Part shown: in pieces, positions 11,779 to 21,779 of the stretch
Numbering within the stretch: position 1 is the stretch's first letter
How the letters are laid out: each line of letters opens with the position of its first letter
Assembly (NCBI GenBank): GCA_036874045.1
Contig: JAZBRI010000009.1
Coordinates: 1,488,001-1,552,000, forward strand
Direction of reading: 5' to 3'
From: Cymodocea nodosa
Taxonomy: Eukaryota > Streptophyta > Magnoliopsida > Alismatales > Cymodoceaceae
Length of the DNA: 64,000 bases
Notes under the pieces: generated by a model
Database searches by the model: none
Told to the model about the DNA's origin: nothing
The model's input: only the letters and a program-made list of their open reading frames with translations
Translations under genes and position numbers: made by a program

Positions 11779-12708
11779 CTAGGATAATGTAGTAGTTTCT
11801 ATTTCTACATCTATTTCAATATATTCCTCTTCCCACTTCCATTCATTTATGTCTTTCATAATCCATATTTGAAATTTCATCAATTCATCCCACCATCTTA
11901 TCAAACATAAAGTAGGATCATCATATTCATTATACCACATCCCTATTTGAATTTTATCAAATTCTACAGATGGTGGTTTAGCTATTTTTCTCGGTATAGG
12001 CAAAATTTCTATATATTCATCATAACTATCTATGTTTACTATGTATAAATCAGATCTAAATGCAACTAATATATCTGTGACTAGATATATATATCCATCA
12101 AGTATGACATGCATGCTGTTAATTAATGATTTCTGTCCTAGATATATCATAGTGTTTTCAGTCCAAGATCTATTTAGAAAGTTATACACACTCAAGCATA
12201 AATCTTCATCCCAATTTCCTGTAGGTCTCCAATAATATAATTTTTCAGAAATGGTCAAATTTTTATCAAAAAATATTAAAGCCGACCCATAATTTTCAGT
12301 TGGTACTTCATATCTATTAGGTCTTCCTATATTCCATTCTTCTTTTGTGATAGGATTTTTGATCAAAATATCAAGTAATAGAATTGCATACCTTGGTTTG
12401 GTCCTGTATATAATTAATCCTTCATCCATCCCCATAATATGATCTATTCCTTCTAATATATTGGGTGGAATTCCAGTAGTTTCTTCCATATTTAGATATT
12501 CACGGCTAATTGAATTACGATTAAATGACTTCCATATGAATCCATCTCTAGTCTTAGTCATTTTTGCATCTTGTAGTCCTTAAAAATATTTTTCTCCAAC
12601 ACAGTCTTTAATTTCCTTTGATACACTACACAGCCTACACAGATCTTTAGCTGACAAGTTACTCAGTACTTCCCTTAGTGCATCTAGTGGTAATTGCATC
12701 AATTCCAT
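11779..12708 (-). pseudogene. F-box protein carried by gypsy element A, copy 1
   Basis: The 309-codon ORF starts at the ATG at 12708. Residues about 4-42 are an F-box (LPLDALREVLSNLSAKDLC, then CSVSKEIKDCV), the segment that binds SKP1 in SCF ubiquitin ligases. The rest resembles the F-box-associated propeller type, with KPRYAILLLDIL, NPITKEEWNIG and several W/Y-rich strands. Only one codon is broken: KYF is followed by TAA (12580-12582), where copy 2 has CAT. Beyond it 266 codons stay open in the same frame. It sits between the capsid-like gag ORF and the 3' UTR, as in element B. A host F-box gene captured by the retrotransposon is the best reading. The target protein cannot be predicted. 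A splice acceptor-like TTATACAG lies just before the ATG. Confidence 0.82.
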
Positions 12709-12898
12709 TTGTTGATTCTGTATAACACAAACAAAAATTTTAGCAGAGACAAAAATTAACATAACTACTACACACCCTCGTGGAGTTAGGGCATAACTGA
12801 ACGGACTAAGTTCGTTGAGTTAAGGACTAACTCTATGATACTTTTAACTATAAATAAACTTATATATATATATATATAGTTTCTTCAGTTATACTGCT
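12709..12898 (-). promoter_or_regulatory. Spacer upstream of F-box copy 1: TATA run and palindrome
   Basis: Between the gag stop and the F-box ATG lie an AT run (TATATATATATATA, about 12860-12880) and a palindrome CAACGAACTTAGTCCGTTCAG on the minus strand (about 12790-12825). The parallel spacers at 14103-14323 and 42026-42241 have a better TATA-like box. I infer a separate promoter for the F-box cistron. Confidence 0.45.
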
Positions 12899-13505
12899 TC
12901 ATTCAGCTATCCTCCCAGAAGAGGTATTAATTTCATTAGCAGTTCTATTGACAGGGTTAGGTATTGCTTGTATTAGCAATCCTCCAGTGGGTCTAACTTC
13001 TATTGATTCCTTTTGTTTAAGTGGTATGTTTCTATTTTGATTTTGAATTGCAGCATTTCTAAATACAAAATCTAGACGATTGTTTAATTGTTGGATTATC
13101 TTTTCTAATTTCTCTATTCTAGATCCTTGTTCAAGTAATGATTCATAACTTATATTCTTCTCATTTATATTTTCTCCTCCTTGGAAATTATTATTTCTCC
13201 AAGACAAATTCAAGTGATTTCTCCAATTAGGATTATAAGAATTTCCAAAGTTATCTTTCTGGTTTCTAGCATAAATAATATCTAGATCATTAATGTTTGC
13301 ATTCTTTTCTGCTAGCTTTTGATTTAATGATAACTCTTCTATTTTCTTTGTTAATTTAGTTAATTTCACTTTAAGCATAGTACTTGAATCTATTTCATGC
13401 ATTCCTCTTGGCAATATTCTTTTATCTGCAATAGCTTCAGCCGAATTTTCCCATTGTGTAGTTCTTTTTGCAAAGTTTTCTAAATATGCTTATGCTTCTT
13501 CACTA
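12899..13505 (-). pseudogene. C-terminal fragment of capsid-type gag, copy 1
   Basis: The 171-codon open part (12899-13414) matches the C-terminal part of 14324-15672 and 42242-43591. It includes LTKLTKKIEELSLNQKL, a coiled-coil predicted by eye, the conserved GNSYNPNWRNHLNLSWRNN motif of Athila-type Gag, a second heptad region (LEKIIQQLNNRL) and the terminal RPTGG and SSGRIAE. It is cut at 13505, where sequence switches directly to the middle of F-box copy 2. There is no capsid core and no zinc knuckle in this copy. Confidence 0.8.
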
Positions 13506-14102
13506 CATGTTGTTAATTAATGATTTTTGTCCTAGATATCTCATAGTATTTTCAGTCCAAGATCTATTTAGAAAATTATACACACTTAAGTATAAATCTT
13601 CATCCCAATTTCCAGTTGGTCTCTAATAATATAATTTTTCAGGAATGGTCGAATTTTTATTAGAAAATGTTAAAGTTGACCCACAATTTTCAATTGGTAC
13701 TTCATATTTATTAGGTCTTCCTATATTCCATTCTTCTCTTGTGATAGGATTTCAAATCAAAATGTCGGGTAATAGAATTGCATACCTTGGTTTGGTTCTA
13801 TATGTAATTAATCATTCATCTATCCCCATAATATGATGTATTCCTTTTAATGCATTGGGTGGAATTCCAGTAGTTTCTTCCATATTCAGATATTCATAGC
13901 AGATTGAACTACGATTAAATGACTTCCATAAAAATCCATCTCTAATCTTAGTCATTTTTGCAGCTTGTAGTCCATGAAAGTATTTTTCTCTAACACAGTC
14001 TTTGATTTCCTTTGATACACAACACAATCTGCACATATCTTTAACTGACAGGTTACTCAGTACTTCCCTTAGTGCATCCAATGGTAATTTCATCAATTCC
14101 AT
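13506..14102 (-). pseudogene. F-box protein carried by gypsy element A, copy 2 (truncated)
   Basis: Starts at the ATG at 14102 with an intact F-box (LPLDALREVLSNLSVKDMC, CCVSKEIKDCV) and continues open for 96 codons to IHHIMGIDE. There a GGA-to-TGA change stops it. The rest can be followed by homology to 13506, where it ends in the middle of the C-terminal domain at the point equal to 12112 in copy 1. By hand count it differs from copy 1 at about 10% of positions over ~180 bp. That is too much for a very recent duplication. Confidence 0.8.
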
Positions 14103-14323
14103 TTGTTGTGATTCTGTATAACATAAACAAAAATTACAGAGACAAAATTAACTTCGCTAGTTCACACCCTCGTGGAGTTAGGTCATAACTCAACGGACTA
14201 AGTTTGTTGAGTTAAGTAATAACTCTACGATACTACTAACTATAATTAAACTTACATTTCTTTTTTTTATTCTTATGTTTTTCTACTTACTATATTATAC
14301 ATAATTACTTCAGTTATACTATT
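14103..14323 (-). promoter_or_regulatory. Spacer upstream of F-box copy 2
   Basis: Contains a TATA-like GTATAATATAG on the minus strand (14290-14300), about 190 bp before the ATG. It also holds a palindrome pairing AACTCAACGGA with TTTGTTGAGTT (about 14185-14215). The same TATA word is found at 42208-42218 at nearly the same distance from F-box copy 3. Confidence 0.5.
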
Positions 14324-15672
14324 TCATTCAGCTACCCTCCTAGAGGAGGTATCAATTTCATTAACAGTTCTATTGATAGGATTAGGTATTGCTTGCATTG
14401 GTAATCCTCCAGTAGGTCTACCTTCCATTGATTCTTTCTGTCTAAGGGGTATATTTCTATTTATATTTTGATTTTGAATTGCAGCATTTCCAAATACAAG
14501 ATCCAAATGATTGTTTAATTGTTGGATTATCTTTTCTAATTTTTCTATTCTAGATCCTTGTTCAATTAAAGCTTCATAACTTATATTTTTATCATTTATA
14601 TTTTCTCCTCCCTAAAAATTGTTGTTTCTCCAAGATAAATTCGGGTGATTTCTCCAATTAGGGTTATAAGAATTTCCAAAGTTATCTTTTTGGTTTCTAG
14701 CATAAATAATATCTAAATCATTAATGTTTGCATTCTTTTCTGTTAGCTTTTGATTTAATGATAACTCTTCTATTTTCTTTGTTAATTTAGTTAATTTAAC
14801 TTCAAGCATAGTGCTTGAATCTATTTCATGCATTCCCCATGGCAATATTCTTTTATCTGCAATAGCTTTAGTTGAATTTTCCCACTGTACAGTTCTTTTT
14901 GCAAAGTTTTCTAAATATGTCCTTGCTTCTTCACTACACAATTTTAAAAATCCATTCTGACAAGTAGATTCTAATAAAGATTTCGTTGAAACATCTATGC
15001 CTTCATAAATTAAACCTATTAATTGTGTTTTACTCATTACATGATGTGGACATTGAGTTAGTAAATCTTTAAATCTTTCAAAATATTTCCAGAATGATTC
15101 TCCTTATTTTTGGCTATACATTAATATTTCTTTCTTCTTTTTAATCGTTTGATGTGTTGGATAATATATTCTAGAAAAATAGAGCAAAATTCAGTCCATG
15201 CAGAAATTGAATTAGGCGATAGAGTATATAACCATCTCTTAGCTATGTCTTTTAAAGCAAAAGGGATATATCTAAGCTTAATAGCATCAATACTCATGTT
15301 CAGCATTTTCATCATTTGACAAACTTCGTTAAATTCTTTAAGGGAATGATAAGCATCATCTCTTTCTAATCCACGGAAATATGGTAATTGACTAATATAA
15401 TTAGATTTCAATTCAAATCTATCTCCCTCAAAGTTTGGTAATCGAATACATGAAGGTTCATCAACTAATTCAGGATACAGAATTTCCCCTAATGGTTTCT
15501 CTACTGGAGCAGCCATCTCTTCGTTCTCTTTTAAAGAAAGGTTAACTACATCCTTTAGGATTTCGTTAAAGTCTAATTCAGAAAATATTTCAGTTTGTCT
15601 CTGTATTGAAGAATCCTGTGTGGGTGTTCTTACTAATCTTTTAGTGCTAGGAGAACGAATCTATGTGCTCAT
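14324..15672 (-). pseudogene. Stand-alone capsid-type gag ORF of element A
   Basis: The ORF runs from ATG 15672 (MST, then SPSTKRLVRTPTQDSS) to a TGA at 14324, equal to 450 codons less one base. Residues about 95-190 are a Retrotrans_gag capsid domain (LPNFEGDRFELK, FNEVCQMMKM, IKLRYIPFALKDIAKRWLY). The middle is alpha-helical. The C-terminal third has the Athila motif GNSYNPNWRNHPNLSW and ends at RVAE in a region equivalent to the TLRSG segment of ordinary Gag. There is no CCHC zinc knuckle. Faults are a 1-base deletion near 15170, a TAG in MST-stop-IRS, and a TAG where NNFQ is expected. Unusually, it lies downstream of integrase rather than in front of the protease. Element B shows the same arrangement. 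Confidence 0.85.
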
Positions 15673-16640
15673 AAACTCTTAACATGAAGTAAAATAATAG
15701 AAGATTAATTACATACCAGTTTGAAACTTTATTCTCAATAAATAGTTGTTGACAGATGAAGTTGAATCAGCTGCTTCTCCTTCTAGTTCTCCAACAAAGT
15801 TTCTTTTCTTTCAAATGTGTTGGTAACTCGTGAATAACATTCTATTCTATATTTATAATGCATGTCCATAAAGCAAATGAATCTCGTTGCAAAAATGTGT
15901 CTTGTAACATGCAATGTGGTTCCTATTTTTATGGGTACGTGTGTCACTTCTTATTTCAAATTTTAATAACTACTAGATCTATGAAGTTTTGTTCGTGGCT
16001 AAAAGAATAATTGTTTAGCTTAATCCACGAACTAACCTCGTTGAGTTATAGTTAACTCAACAAACAAACTTCAGTTACTATTGCTAACTCCACAGACTAA
16101 CTTCGTTAAGTTATAGATAATTCAACGAAGTGACCTTATATTATATTATTGACTTCATGGAGTTAAGGTTAACTCAACGAACTTACTTCGTTGAGTTAAT
16201 ACTTAGTAACCTTTAAGTTACTCCTCGTATTAACTTCTATATTTTTCTTCTCTCTTGCATTCTGTTAACTTAAATCAAGTTAAATACATGTCATTAAACT
16301 CATTTGAATCTGATCATTATATAAATATTTAACTTACAATTCATTTCATATTATGTAGAATTTATATTTTACTCTACAACATATAGATATTTTCAGCATT
16401 AACCAGTTATCTTGAATTTAATCCTGTTATTTATAAAATTTATAACTCTTTTAAATAGTTTTGCACATTGTTCAAACAGTTATATAATATTCAAGATAAT
16501 TCATCGATTACATCATACTCCAATATTAATACAAAAACATCTGAAAAACATACATTCATTTATATGAATAATTTTCATTACAAGCAGTCAGACATTTTTC
16601 ATACAATTATATACTAGTACAAGTAGACAAACAATACAAA
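15673..16640 (-). promoter_or_regulatory. Spacer and likely promoter of the capsid-type gag cistron
   Basis: A canonical plant TATA box, TATAAATATAG on the minus strand (15847-15857), is 185 bp before the gag ATG. Element B has the identical word (43766-43776) at the same distance. Farther upstream (16020-16200) is a block of AACTCAACGAA/TTCGTTGAGTT palindromes. The remainder, 16200-16640, is AT-rich with nothing recognised. Confidence 0.55.
16169..16199. repeat. Perfect 13-bp-arm palindrome
   Basis: Arms TTAACTCAACGAA (16169-16181) and TTCGTTGAGTTAA (16187-16199) flank a 5-bp loop CTTAC. This is the best-preserved member of the gypsy palindrome family. Confidence 0.92.
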
Positions 16641-18889
16641 TTAATCCTTTCTCCTAAGTTCATCTACTTCCCTCTAGAGTCTTTCTACTTGTTACTCTAA
16701 TTGATTAATCCTTTCTACAGCTCCTGTAACTCCTCCAGAAGGTTCAACTATCTCTGCAACCACACAACTTCTATACTCTTTCACTAAAATGGTTCTAGAT
16801 CTTATCCTTTTGGATGTCCATTTTGTGAAATCGATACAGTCCACCATTAGCAATGGAAACAAATTTCCATAAAATAATTTCTTCCTCACTATTCTCAGCT
16901 TGGAGATAAAAACTACAGACCAATTTATCTGAATTCTTTTCACAACTACATATGTGGCCCATTTGACAAATTGACTCAATTCTATCTCATGGCCTTGTTG
17001 TTGGTAAACATTCTTAATCAAAATGTTAGCTATCATGTGTGCTTTACCATTTAGCTACTTCAATCTATTTAATAATGGCACACCAGGATTGATAACTAAA
17101 CAATCCTTATGGTCTACTCTGTCCACTCGACTGCAGTTGTGCTTTCCAAAATTTCCAGTCTTTCATTCTTCAATTCGAAAATGTTGTGGAGAAGCTCTGG
17201 TGTTATCTGTACCTCAGCTTGCTCCATGTTGGAAATTAATCCACTTTCTCCTTCCCTTAGGTTTGCATAAAAGTAGGGCACTAGATTTTCATATATTGCA
17301 TGCCTTCTCTCTTGAGAAATAAACTACAGTAGACCTTGGAACTCAAATAAATCTTTGATTTCTTGCATTCCGTCTTAATTTACTAGTCTACTGTAAATGA
17401 TATCACAATCCCTTATCTCTTGGTATTTATTATAAGCTTCCTAACTCTAAAAGTGTACTTCATTTAAAACTATTGTTTCAATCGGGTTAGGAATGTGAAC
17501 TTGTTGCTCTAGAGGGGTTTGTTCTTGAACTTCCTCTTCCATAAGTTGAATTTGAACTTGCTTAAAATGCTCCACAAATTTCAGCATTTTTGCTTCTACT
17601 TTTGTTTGTGGTGGTGAGCTGGCAGAACTCTCCACTCTGTCTTGAATACTGTCCAAAATTTGCTGAAGAGTTCTTTGCTCTTCAATGGAATTTGTCGAGT
17701 CATCTCTTTCCATTTGTAATTGTTCAGCTTCTTATTCATTTTCTTCTTTTTCTTCTTCCTCCTGACTACCAATCTGTAATGTCACTATTCTTTCTGATTC
17801 TGTGGCAGATTGGGATGGAGTTATGGGCAAATCACCTTCTACCCTAATTTCTGTTTCTTCTTCTTGTACAAGCCGCAGACTAGTTTCAGCCTGATTTTCT
17901 TCTTCCTTTTGCTCTTGTTGTTGTTGCTGCTGCTCCTGCTCCTGCTCCTCTTCAGAATCAGATAGCAGGTTTATAAGAATCGGCTCTACAGGCCCTATTG
18001 ATCTTGGTATTTTAGATTTAATCTCCTCTTGATGTCGAAGCACTATCTCTTTTCCTTTCCTTCTTCTGATTAATTGTGTCTGGTCTTCCTCTTCTTCATC
18101 TGAGATTAAATCTACAAAAATGGGCTCTACAGGCCTTTGAGCCACAAGTATTAGCTCTTCCTGTTTAACTCTTTCCATAATTACTGGTCTCAAAGGACCA
18201 GCTTCATCTCCTTTTACGGCAGGTCGAGTAGTAGCTTCATGATGCTATTCCACTTTGATTTTATATTGGGCTTTCAACTTTTCTGCAGCCTTCTTTTTAC
18301 ACTATGCATCAAACACCAGATGTGCTATAGCTACTGCCAATTCTTATGGTTCTCCTTGGTCTTTTCCTATTTGAACCAGTTCTTGAAATTCTCTTCTTTC
18401 TTCTTCAGTAGAAGGCCCCAAAATTGCTGCTCGTTCCAACGACCTTGGTAGTGGAACTGAAGGTCCTAGCTGCTGTTCCTCAAGAACAGGTCTTTTAACA
18501 ATCGGTTCCTCTTGTTCTACAATTGCCTTCCTTTGTTGCTCCTATCTAATTTCTCCCCTTGCACAACCAACAATGTTCCTTTTGAACCATAGTCAAGACT
18601 TACGTTGGATTAGTTCTAGGGCAACTTCATTATTCGGCCTGATTTCTCTTTCTCTACTCATAGCAATTTCTATAGCAACCTTGATTCTAGTTTTCATTAT
18701 CTGAGGGATTTGTATACCCAAATCTACTAACTCTTTCCTCCAATAGAAAAGGTCAGATTTTACCTTTTGTAGCTCTTTTTCCCTCGTCGTATTCCTGATT
18801 TTCTGTCTCGTGTGCCATTCCTCTATATCTTTGAGAAATTCTGACGTGTCTACTTCATTTTCCTAGAATTCAGGTGTCATCTTCCTCAT
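16641..18889 (-). pseudogene. Acidic coiled-coil accessory ORF of element A (possible PF20167-like)
   Basis: The reading frame from ATG 18889 stays open to 17447 apart from isolated stops, and is shifted further on; it ends at TAA 16641-16643. The N-terminal third is charged (EEWHTRQKIRNT, then LVDLGIQIPQIMKTRIKVA). The middle is very acidic and Gln/Glu-rich (about 17900-18000) with repeated VEPIFVDLISDEEEE-like modules, which resemble SUMO-interacting hydrophobic-acidic motifs by eye. The C-terminal third contains a segment like that found with plant transposon proteins (FYANLREGESGLIS, then QITPELLHNIF) and a final coiled coil (RINQLE, REVDELRR). Element B has a full homologue at 44612-46827. 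The role is unknown. The PF20167 comparison is from memory and needs a profile search. Confidence 0.55.
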
Positions 18890-19567
18890 CGTGGAGTTAC
18901 ACAACGGAACGAAATCGTTCTGATCTTTACTATTCTAAGTTCTAAATTATTCTGTGGATAATGCCCCCAAACCCTAAGTTTAGTATAAATAAGCCAAATT
19001 TAGGTGGGTAATCGGGTCATTTCCCATGCAAAACTCTTGCTCTCTCGTCCGTGGAATTACAATTAACTCCACGAACTTAGTCCATGGACTTAACTATAGT
19101 ACTTCGTTGAGTTAGAGTTAACTCAACGGGGTAAATTCGTTAACTTGTCCTAGACTCAACGGAGTAAGTTTGTTGACTTATGTGTAATTCAATAGACTTT
19201 CTGTAAAGTTATATCTAATAAAAATGCATATAATAATAATTTTTACTTTGGTCAAGATCGAAGAATTTCCGATCTAGCCAATCTTACTTTTTCTACATTT
19301 TAAAATTTTTCGGTCAAATCGTTATATTCCTCGATTGAACCTAAATTACATATATTTTTTTTTTTTTTCTTTTCTTTCTCTTCCTTTTTTTTCTCTCTAT
19401 CAGTTGAACCAATACTATACTTCGGTAACACCGACATTAAACTAAATATAATATAAATATCTCTTTTTTTATATATATTTTTGTGTTTCGGTCAGACAAA
19501 TGGATCTTGTCGGTTAAACCGTAAAATTTTTTTCTTCTTTTTCTTTTTTTTTTCTGAAAAATTCTTA
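18890..19567 (-). promoter_or_regulatory. Spacer between integrase and accessory ORF, with TATA box and palindromes
   Basis: A TATA-like GCTTATTTATACTA on the minus strand (about 18981-18993) lies about 95 bp before the ATG and is conserved at 46931-46943. A palindrome block (AACTCCACGAA, TTCGTTGAGTT, AACTCAACGGGG) spans about 19045-19190. From 19250 to 19530 there are words of another palindrome family (CGGTTAAACCG, CGATTGAACC, TTCGGTCAGAC) among T-runs. No coding sequence seen. Confidence 0.5.
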
Positions 19568-20710
19568 CTAAGTGAAGCCTGAGTAATCCTCTACTTTTAC
19601 TTCTTCTATAATTCCAAAGTAACCTTTTGGTATTTTCAAAATAGGCCTAAGTCTTTGTCCATTTACTTTAAATATATTCTAATTCTTAGGAATTTCAATT
19701 TCAATTACTCCATAGGGATAAATATTTCGAACTATGTAAGGTCCGGCCCATCTAGATCTTAATTTTCCTAAATGGTTATAGAGTCTAGTCATGTAAAGAT
19801 ATACTTCTTGTCCTATTTCAAAGGTTTTTGGAATAATTTTCCTATCATGCTAGAACTTCATTTTCTCTTTTTCTCTTATCGTTTTTGAATAAACTTCATT
19901 CCTAAATTCTTCTAATTCAATCAATTGTATTTTCCTATTTTTAGTAGCTTGATTTAAATTAGTGTTAAGAGTTTTTAATGCCCAATAAGCTTTATGTTCA
20001 ATTTCTGCTGGTAAATGACAACTCTTTCTATATACTAGCCTAAAGGGTGACATACCTAAGCTTGTCTTATAAGCAATTCTGTAAGCCCAAAGTGCATCTA
20101 TCAATCTATTAGCCCAATCTATTCTAGTAGGATTTACTACTTTTTCTAAGATTAACTTAATTTGTTTGTTTGCACTTTCTACTTGTCCACTAGTTTGCGG
20201 ATGATATGATGTTGCAATTTTGTGGTTTACTCTATATTTCTTCATTAAGGCTTCAAAACTTCTATTACAAAAATGAGTTCCTCTATCACTTATAATAGCT
20301 TTAGGTATCCCAAATCTGGCAATTATATTTATTCTTATAAATTGTATTACTACTTTGTTGTCATTAGTTTTTGAAGGAATAGCTTCTATCCATTTAGATA
20401 CATAATCCACCCCCAACAATATATAATTAAATTGATTAGACATAGGAAATGGACCTATAAAATCTATTCCCGACACATTAAAGATTTCAACCTCAACAAT
20501 AGGATTAAGAGGCAGCACATTCCTCTTTGATATTCTTCCTATTTGTTGACATTTTAAACAACTTAAGCAATATTTATAAGTATCTTTGAATAGTGTTGGC
20601 CAATAAAATCCACATTGTAGAATTTTAGCAGCATTTTTCCCTAAACCAAAATGCCCTCCACATGCTTGGTCATGACAGAAAGACAATATGCTCGGATATT
20701 CAGTTTTTGG
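19568..20710 (-). pseudogene. Element A integrase (gypsy, Athila/Tat type)
   Basis: The integrase inserts cDNA into the host genome. The N-terminal zinc finger is visible (HDQACGGHFG, then CLSCLKCQQIGR). The catalytic triad is complete: Asp in GIDFIGPFP, Asp in ISDRGTHFC and Glu in GQVESANKQIK. The 278-codon stretch 19850-20686 is open, then a TAG replaces the Trp expected after EKMKF. Beyond it the C-terminal GPY-type module is recognisable (RWAGPYIVRNIYPYG, NGQRLRPIL) and the polyprotein ends at TAG 19568-19570. It has frameshifts relative to RNase H upstream. Confidence 0.92.
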
Positions 20711-20721
20711 AACACACCTCC

Positions 20722-21779
20722 TTAAAACCAGATCAAGACATTTCTTAAATAATAATATTTCACTCTTGAAAAGAACAATTTCTTATCTTGTCTATTCCAA
20801 TCTTTAGGTGTTAAACCAGTAACTAAGTAATTAACTATGTCTGCATACCAAGGCATTGTGTTGATGGTTATTAATTGTTCATCAGGAAAATTATCCTTAA
20901 TTTCAATATTTGATTTTTCTATTTGTAATATTGATAAATGATTTGCTACTACATTCTCACAACCTTTTTTATCTTTAATTAATTCTTGTAATAATAATAT
21001 CCACCAGATCAATCTCGATTTGGTCTCTTTTTTTGTTATTAGGTGTTTTAAAGCTGAATGATACGTGTATACTATCACTTTAACTCCAATCAGATATGAT
21101 CTAAACTTTCTAAGGCAAACACAATAGCTAACAGTTCTTTTTCAGTAGTTGTATAATTAACTTGAGCATCATTTAAGATTTTGCTTGCATAATGAATCAC
21201 CCTAGGAGATTTTTCTATCTTCCGTCCCAACATTGCTCCTATAGCAAAATCAGATGCATAGCACATCAATTCAAATGGATGGCTCCAATCAGGTGCTTGA
21301 ATTATAGAAGTTGAAATTAAGCTAGTTTTAAGCTTGAAAAATGCTTCTTTGCAATTTTTATCAAAATTGAATGGGACATCTTTTAATAGATTGGTTAAAG
21401 GTCTAGCTATTTTGCTAAAATCTTTAATAAATCTTCTATAAAATCCAACATGTCTTAGAAATGATCTAATATCTTTTACTAATTTAGGTTCTAGTAGATT
21501 AAAAATTACTTCTATTTTAGCTTTATCTACTTCTAACCCTTTCTTTGAAACATATCCTAAGACTATTCCTTGTTTAACCATGAAGTGACATTTTTCCCAA
21601 TTCAGAACTAGATTTTTTTCTACACAGCGTTTTAATACTTGGTCTAAATTGTTTAAACACACTTCATATGAAGCTCCATAAATAGTAAAATCATCCATAA
21701 ATATCTCTAAAAAATCTTCAGTCATTTTAGTGAATATGCCTTGCATACACCTTTGAAAGGTGGCTGGTGCATTGCATAG
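20722..21779 (-). pseudogene. Element A RT C-terminus and RNase H
   Basis: The start of this piece holds the RT active site FMDDFTIYG (a variant of YMDD), then KCHFMVKQGIVLGY and FLRHVGFYRRFIKDFSKIA. RNase H follows: the segment usually written CDASD reads CYASDFAIGAML. The catalytic first Asp is therefore replaced by Tyr, which would disable RNase H. Next come [20 protein letters not shown] and, after a frameshift near 21085, [13 protein letters not shown] and [11 protein letters not shown]. The upstream RT half is separated by the solo LTR inserted at 21780. Confidence 0.9.

Noticed and set aside
11779..12708. F-box ORF as an independent host gene
   Set aside because: The same ORF occurs three times in the window with the same retrotransposon neighbours, so it is better treated as part of the element.
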